A stretch of DNA of 20,336 nt, taken from contig CAXNAD020000402.1 of assembly GCA_964200185.2 (NCBI GenBank), positions 1 through 20,336 on the forward strand. The letters run 5' to 3'. Shown piece after piece: positions 17,088 to 20,336 of this stretch. A program made the translations under genes and the position numbers. The notes beneath the pieces are model-generated. The model worked only from the letters and a program-made list of their open reading frames with translations, was not told where the DNA came from and searched no databases. Position 1 is the first letter of the stretch; each line of letters starts with the position of its first letter. The stretch is from Choristocarpus tenellus KU-1152. Lineage: Eukaryota > Phaeophyceae.

Positions 17088-18681
17088 TGGGGACCATGAG
17101 TGACTACTGATATTGATACTTTGGTCAGCACAAATTGGTTGGAGTTTTACAGTAGGAGAGATTAAGTTTATTCCACTTTAGAACCATAGCCGGGGAGGTT
17201 GGTGTCTGTTTGCTTTGAAACCTTTTTTTTTTCAAAATATTTTTGGTAAGACTGTTGCTTGGAGGAGGGATTTCGTGTGCCTTTAATTTGTTGCTGTGCA
17301 TGGCAACATTGTAGAAATTGTCTTTGGATTGTGGATGTATGTGTATGTGTGTGTAGTGTCCCCTACGCTGTGAGTAGAGAGTATATAATACTGTAGTCCA
17401 GATTTTCAGTACATTCTGCATTAAAGAATAAGTATGCGCCTTTGCCTTTTTCATATCGAAAATACGACCAGAGTCGGTTTTTTCCGTCCTTCTCTGCTTT
17501 CACTTTCCTTCCCGATCCAGCTCTGTGCTAGAAGTGAGAAGAGAACTGAAGACTGGGGTGAACCATAATCCCAACAAAACAATCCGTTACATTACAGCTA
17601 TGACACCACTTCTTTTCTAATTCCATGTAATGCCCAGATTTTTTTTGTACCATCATATTAAAATGGCAGTATGAGGGTTTTGCAGTGCTCTGCTCCTACC
17701 TCTCTCTCTCCTGTCCCTAATAATACTCAAGTCACTTCTAATTATGGTCATGATGCAGACAACAGGTACCGTCCATGATCCCAAAAGGAGTCATGTTGCA
17801 AATGTCCAAGTACTTACAATGCTCAGTGGAGGTTGGCATGAAGCAGGGTCAGCAGGGATGAACTGCTGTTTTGAAAGCTGCAAGTCATGTCTTTTTTAAT
17901 ATCTTCACCTTTTTGTTGCAATTTCCTATTCCTTGGGATGTGCTTGGTACATTAGGATTGTTATCAGACAGTATCGCTCCTTTTCAATCAATGCTTTAGG
18001 TTTATGGATCTAGGTGCAGTGTACTGGGTTGCACCTCATCACACCACTCACACACAGTATTTCAACATACGCATTGTACTATGTGGTAGCATTTTGTCTA
18101 CCTTGAACTGTCCCAAGGGTTGTTGCCCAGTCTTCAAAATATCTTGAGGGCATAGTAATGGCTGTTCGTGAAGATATAACGTTTGGAAGCAGAAGATCTT
18201 ACACTTGATTGACAGAGAGTGCAGAGCTAACTTACGCGTGTAGTGGGGGTTTTATACCTTTAGAAGTGAGCATGAAATTTCAGTTGGTTTTATGGAGAGA
18301 AGACCATGTTAGAAAAAAATACATCTGAAGAGTTCTGTAGCAGGTGACTTCAAAGCAATTTGTCCACAGTGTGTAGGGTCCGGGGCCATTATGACTAATC
18401 ATCTTCATGGAATCGAGTGGTGCTGTGGGGAAACATGTGTAGAGTACACAGGTATACAGGGAAGGCATGGATCTACCACCCTACGCTGTAGGTTCGGAGC
18501 AAGAGAAAGGAGCAAACATATTATTCTCCATTTGAATTCAGAAGGCTGGAAGGTGTTAGGACATAAAAAAGAGTGAGCGCATATTTGTTAGGCACGTGCC
18601 TAAAATTTCAAAGGGAACACCTCCATCTCAACCAATTTCTGTGCTTCAAATCACACTGTATCCTTGTGCTACTTCGGAATA
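17088..18681. other. 3' flank of the PPR gene; no gene seen
   Basis: No supported coding region. There is a possible polyadenylation signal variant ATTAAAGAA near 17421, a TG-rich stretch around 17337-17354, a T-run at 17222-17231 and a CT-run near 17699-17712. The short word CCCTACGCTGT occurs twice (near 17359 and 18480), probably by chance. Confidence 0.5.
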
Positions 18682-19200
18682 TTAAAAAAACACACGTTTA
18701 CCTTTTGATGGCATAGAGCTTGGTATATAGTGCAAAAACTCGATATGATTGGTGGAGAGAGTATTGCATGATACTTCGAGATCGTGTACAATAAAAGCTC
18801 GGTTGGTTGGAGGCACAGGAAAGCAGTGGTGCAGCATACCTGGTAGTAAAATAGTAAATAGATGAATGCCCTTCACATTTACGACAACTGTTACTTTTTT
18901 CGGGGTTCTCTTACAGGGTTCTTCTCTCCCTCCTAACATCTGGAAAATGACGCTCTCTATTTCAGTATCATTAGAAAAATTGGAATCTTTCAGCTTGTAG
19001 TGTCTGTTATCAATTACAACAATGTTAGGTCCTTTATTCATTCATGTCCGTTCCAGAATATTTTCAAGGATCAGTTCTTCTCTTCCAATATACGTTCTAT
19101 ACCCCAAAACTTACACAAAATCTTCATATAAAGAACAATGTTTGGCGCTCTTCCTTTCCGTACAACGTCCGTCGTCCAGACAGAACAATGGTTCTGTTTG
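18682..19200 (-). other. Possible exons of an unrecognised minus-strand gene
   Basis: A 119-residue open stretch (19041-18682) becomes more gene-like if an intron is placed at 19114-19004 (donor GTAAGT, acceptor GATAACAG). That joins an upstream stretch EPLFCLDDGRCTERKSAKH... to HYKLKDSNFSNDTEIE.... in frame across the splice. The upstream limit of the first exon is not clear because a stop lies near 19215. I recognise no domain. With one good donor as the only support, this is a weak call. Confidence 0.22.
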
Positions 19201-19299
19201 CTCAATTATTACTCCACGAAGGGGTCAACTTGCCACTGATGTATTATTATTTGTTCACATCATTCATCTTACCTGAAACAAAAGACGAAAAAAAGGAAA

Positions 19300-19529
19300 A
19301 AAATGGCAAAAAAAAATTTATACAATAAAGGATGTAAGTGCTTTCCTGTTAAACCACTCTCATATCTTGTCCATAACGTCCGTTGTCGGGCAAACGCACT
19401 AGCCGATTCGTGTTTGAAATGTCTGTTATTCTGGAGAACACTTGGGGCAATTCTAGAGCGGTCCATAATAACAGCAATTACTGTCATTCGGTCTGTAACT
19501 TCTATTTTCAGGGCAACGGCTTGTGACAT
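19300..19529 (-). other. Weak minus-strand open stretch
   Basis: The stretch starting MSQAVALKIEVTDRMTVIAV has about 65 plausible residues before running into an A/T-rich tract near 19310. It has no recognised family. It could belong with the candidate exons at 18682-19200, but no convincing splice links them. Confidence 0.15.
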
Positions 19530-19807
19530 GTAAGGATAAATGCTAAGATAGATGTGTCACGGAAATATTACGTTTTCCAAGTTACAAAAAATATGCACAG
19601 GAGGGGCGGGAAGGGTTGCACACAAGGCGATGCGATGTCTGTATGATTTTACTTTATAGAGCATATCCATGTTGGGGGGTGTGCCATCAGCCCGAACATA
19701 CGTTGCCCAACAATAAGGTTAAAATCCTGGAGAATTATTTGCCCCAGAGTCAGAAAAAGAGACTATTGATATTGGAGGATATCAAACATTGAGATACCAC
19801 TGTTCCG

Positions 19808-19972
19808 CTAATGCAAATAGTCCCGCGATTCTCCGCAAACGGCCATCTCAATCTTCGTGTTTTTCATTTCGTCCATTTCAGGATCACATTTCCATATGTT
19901 TATCCTCCCTTTGTATGGAGTAGGGAAAGCGACCCTGCTCCGATTGGATCCCACTACCTCTGATTTTGTCAT
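19808..19972 (-). other. Short minus-strand ORF, 54 residues, unrecognised
   Basis: It starts at ATG 19972 (MTKSEVVGSNRSRVAFPTPY...) and ends with TAG at 19808. Composition looks coding (PYKGRINIWKCDPEMDEMKN) and it could be the first exon of a minus-strand gene running left. No donor site clearly connects it to the stretches further left. Confidence 0.18.
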
Positions 19973-20189
19973 TTTTTCTTAATTTTGGTTAGTATGTCCA
20001 TCACACTTTATTTGTATCCCCACAACTTCCTCTTTTTCCCATATATTATTTCTTCCTATTCCTTGCTTGTACATAATTTTCCCGTATGTACAACAACGTT
20101 ATAAAACAAAGTGTCCAATAATACGAAACAAAAGTGATAGTTTATGAAGTAAACTGAGTTTTGTGGGCGGGAGAATTCTGGTTGGTTGG

Positions 20190-20330
20190 GGGACAGAAAA
20201 GAAGGAAAGAAGAAGAGAGTGAATAGTTAAGGAAGGAACGAGAGAGTTAATGAAATTGAGTGGGAGGCAGAAACAGAGGATAGCAGTCAGGAGATTAAGG
20301 GGTATGAGATAAGGAGGGAAGGATAAGGCA
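20190..20330 (+). repeat. Purine-rich low-complexity tract at the right edge
   Basis: The plus strand is overwhelmingly A and G for about 140 bases (AGAAAAGAAGGAAAGAAGAAG and similar, then GGAGGGAAGGATAAGG). The strand asymmetry is strong compared with its neighbours. It may be an untranslated or promoter tract of a gene beyond the edge, or simple low complexity. Confidence 0.6.
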
Positions 20331-20336
20331 ACCTCC

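Overview
This is a piece of eukaryotic nuclear genome. It carries one spliced gene with GT-AG introns, one long intronless pentatricopeptide-repeat (PPR) gene, a decayed mariner transposase, microsatellites and short telomere-like tracts. The PPR style (nearly every repeat carries a GQW-type tryptophan) and a mariner of the plant/oomycete type suggest an alga or other protist, perhaps a photosynthetic stramenopile. That placement is a guess from style, not from a marker gene.

Layout: 1-2.3 kb is mostly non-genic, with a microsatellite, a weak Nudix-like fragment and a dispersed repeat. 2.5-3.7 kb (minus) is a mariner transposase pseudogene. 3.7-5.6 kb shows no recognisable gene. 5606-11962 (minus) is a complete PNO1/Dim2 gene that I assembled by hand as seven exons; it encodes 268 residues with every reading-frame phase matching across the splices. 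Its 3-kb intron 5 holds three near-identical ~83-85 nt elements plus a diverged fourth, all on the strand of the host gene. They have box C/D snoRNA architecture. In the three close copies, an antisense stretch directly next to the D box is complementary to a conserved part of large-subunit rRNA. 12.0-14.0 kb is the spacer between the two divergent genes. It contains a second copy of the dispersed repeat in inverted orientation and two small Cys-rich ORFs of unknown nature. 14022-17087 (plus) is a 1021-residue P-class PPR protein with 23 full repeats. 17.1-20.3 kb has no recognised gene, only weak coding-like stretches on the minus strand and a purine-rich right edge.

Functionally, the main story is ribosome biogenesis. 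PNO1 is the KH-domain factor that acts with Nob1 and Dim1 in 18S rRNA maturation, and its intron appears to supply guide RNAs for rRNA 2'-O-methylation from the same transcript. The PPR protein probably acts on an organellar transcript, and nothing in the sequence links it mechanistically to PNO1.
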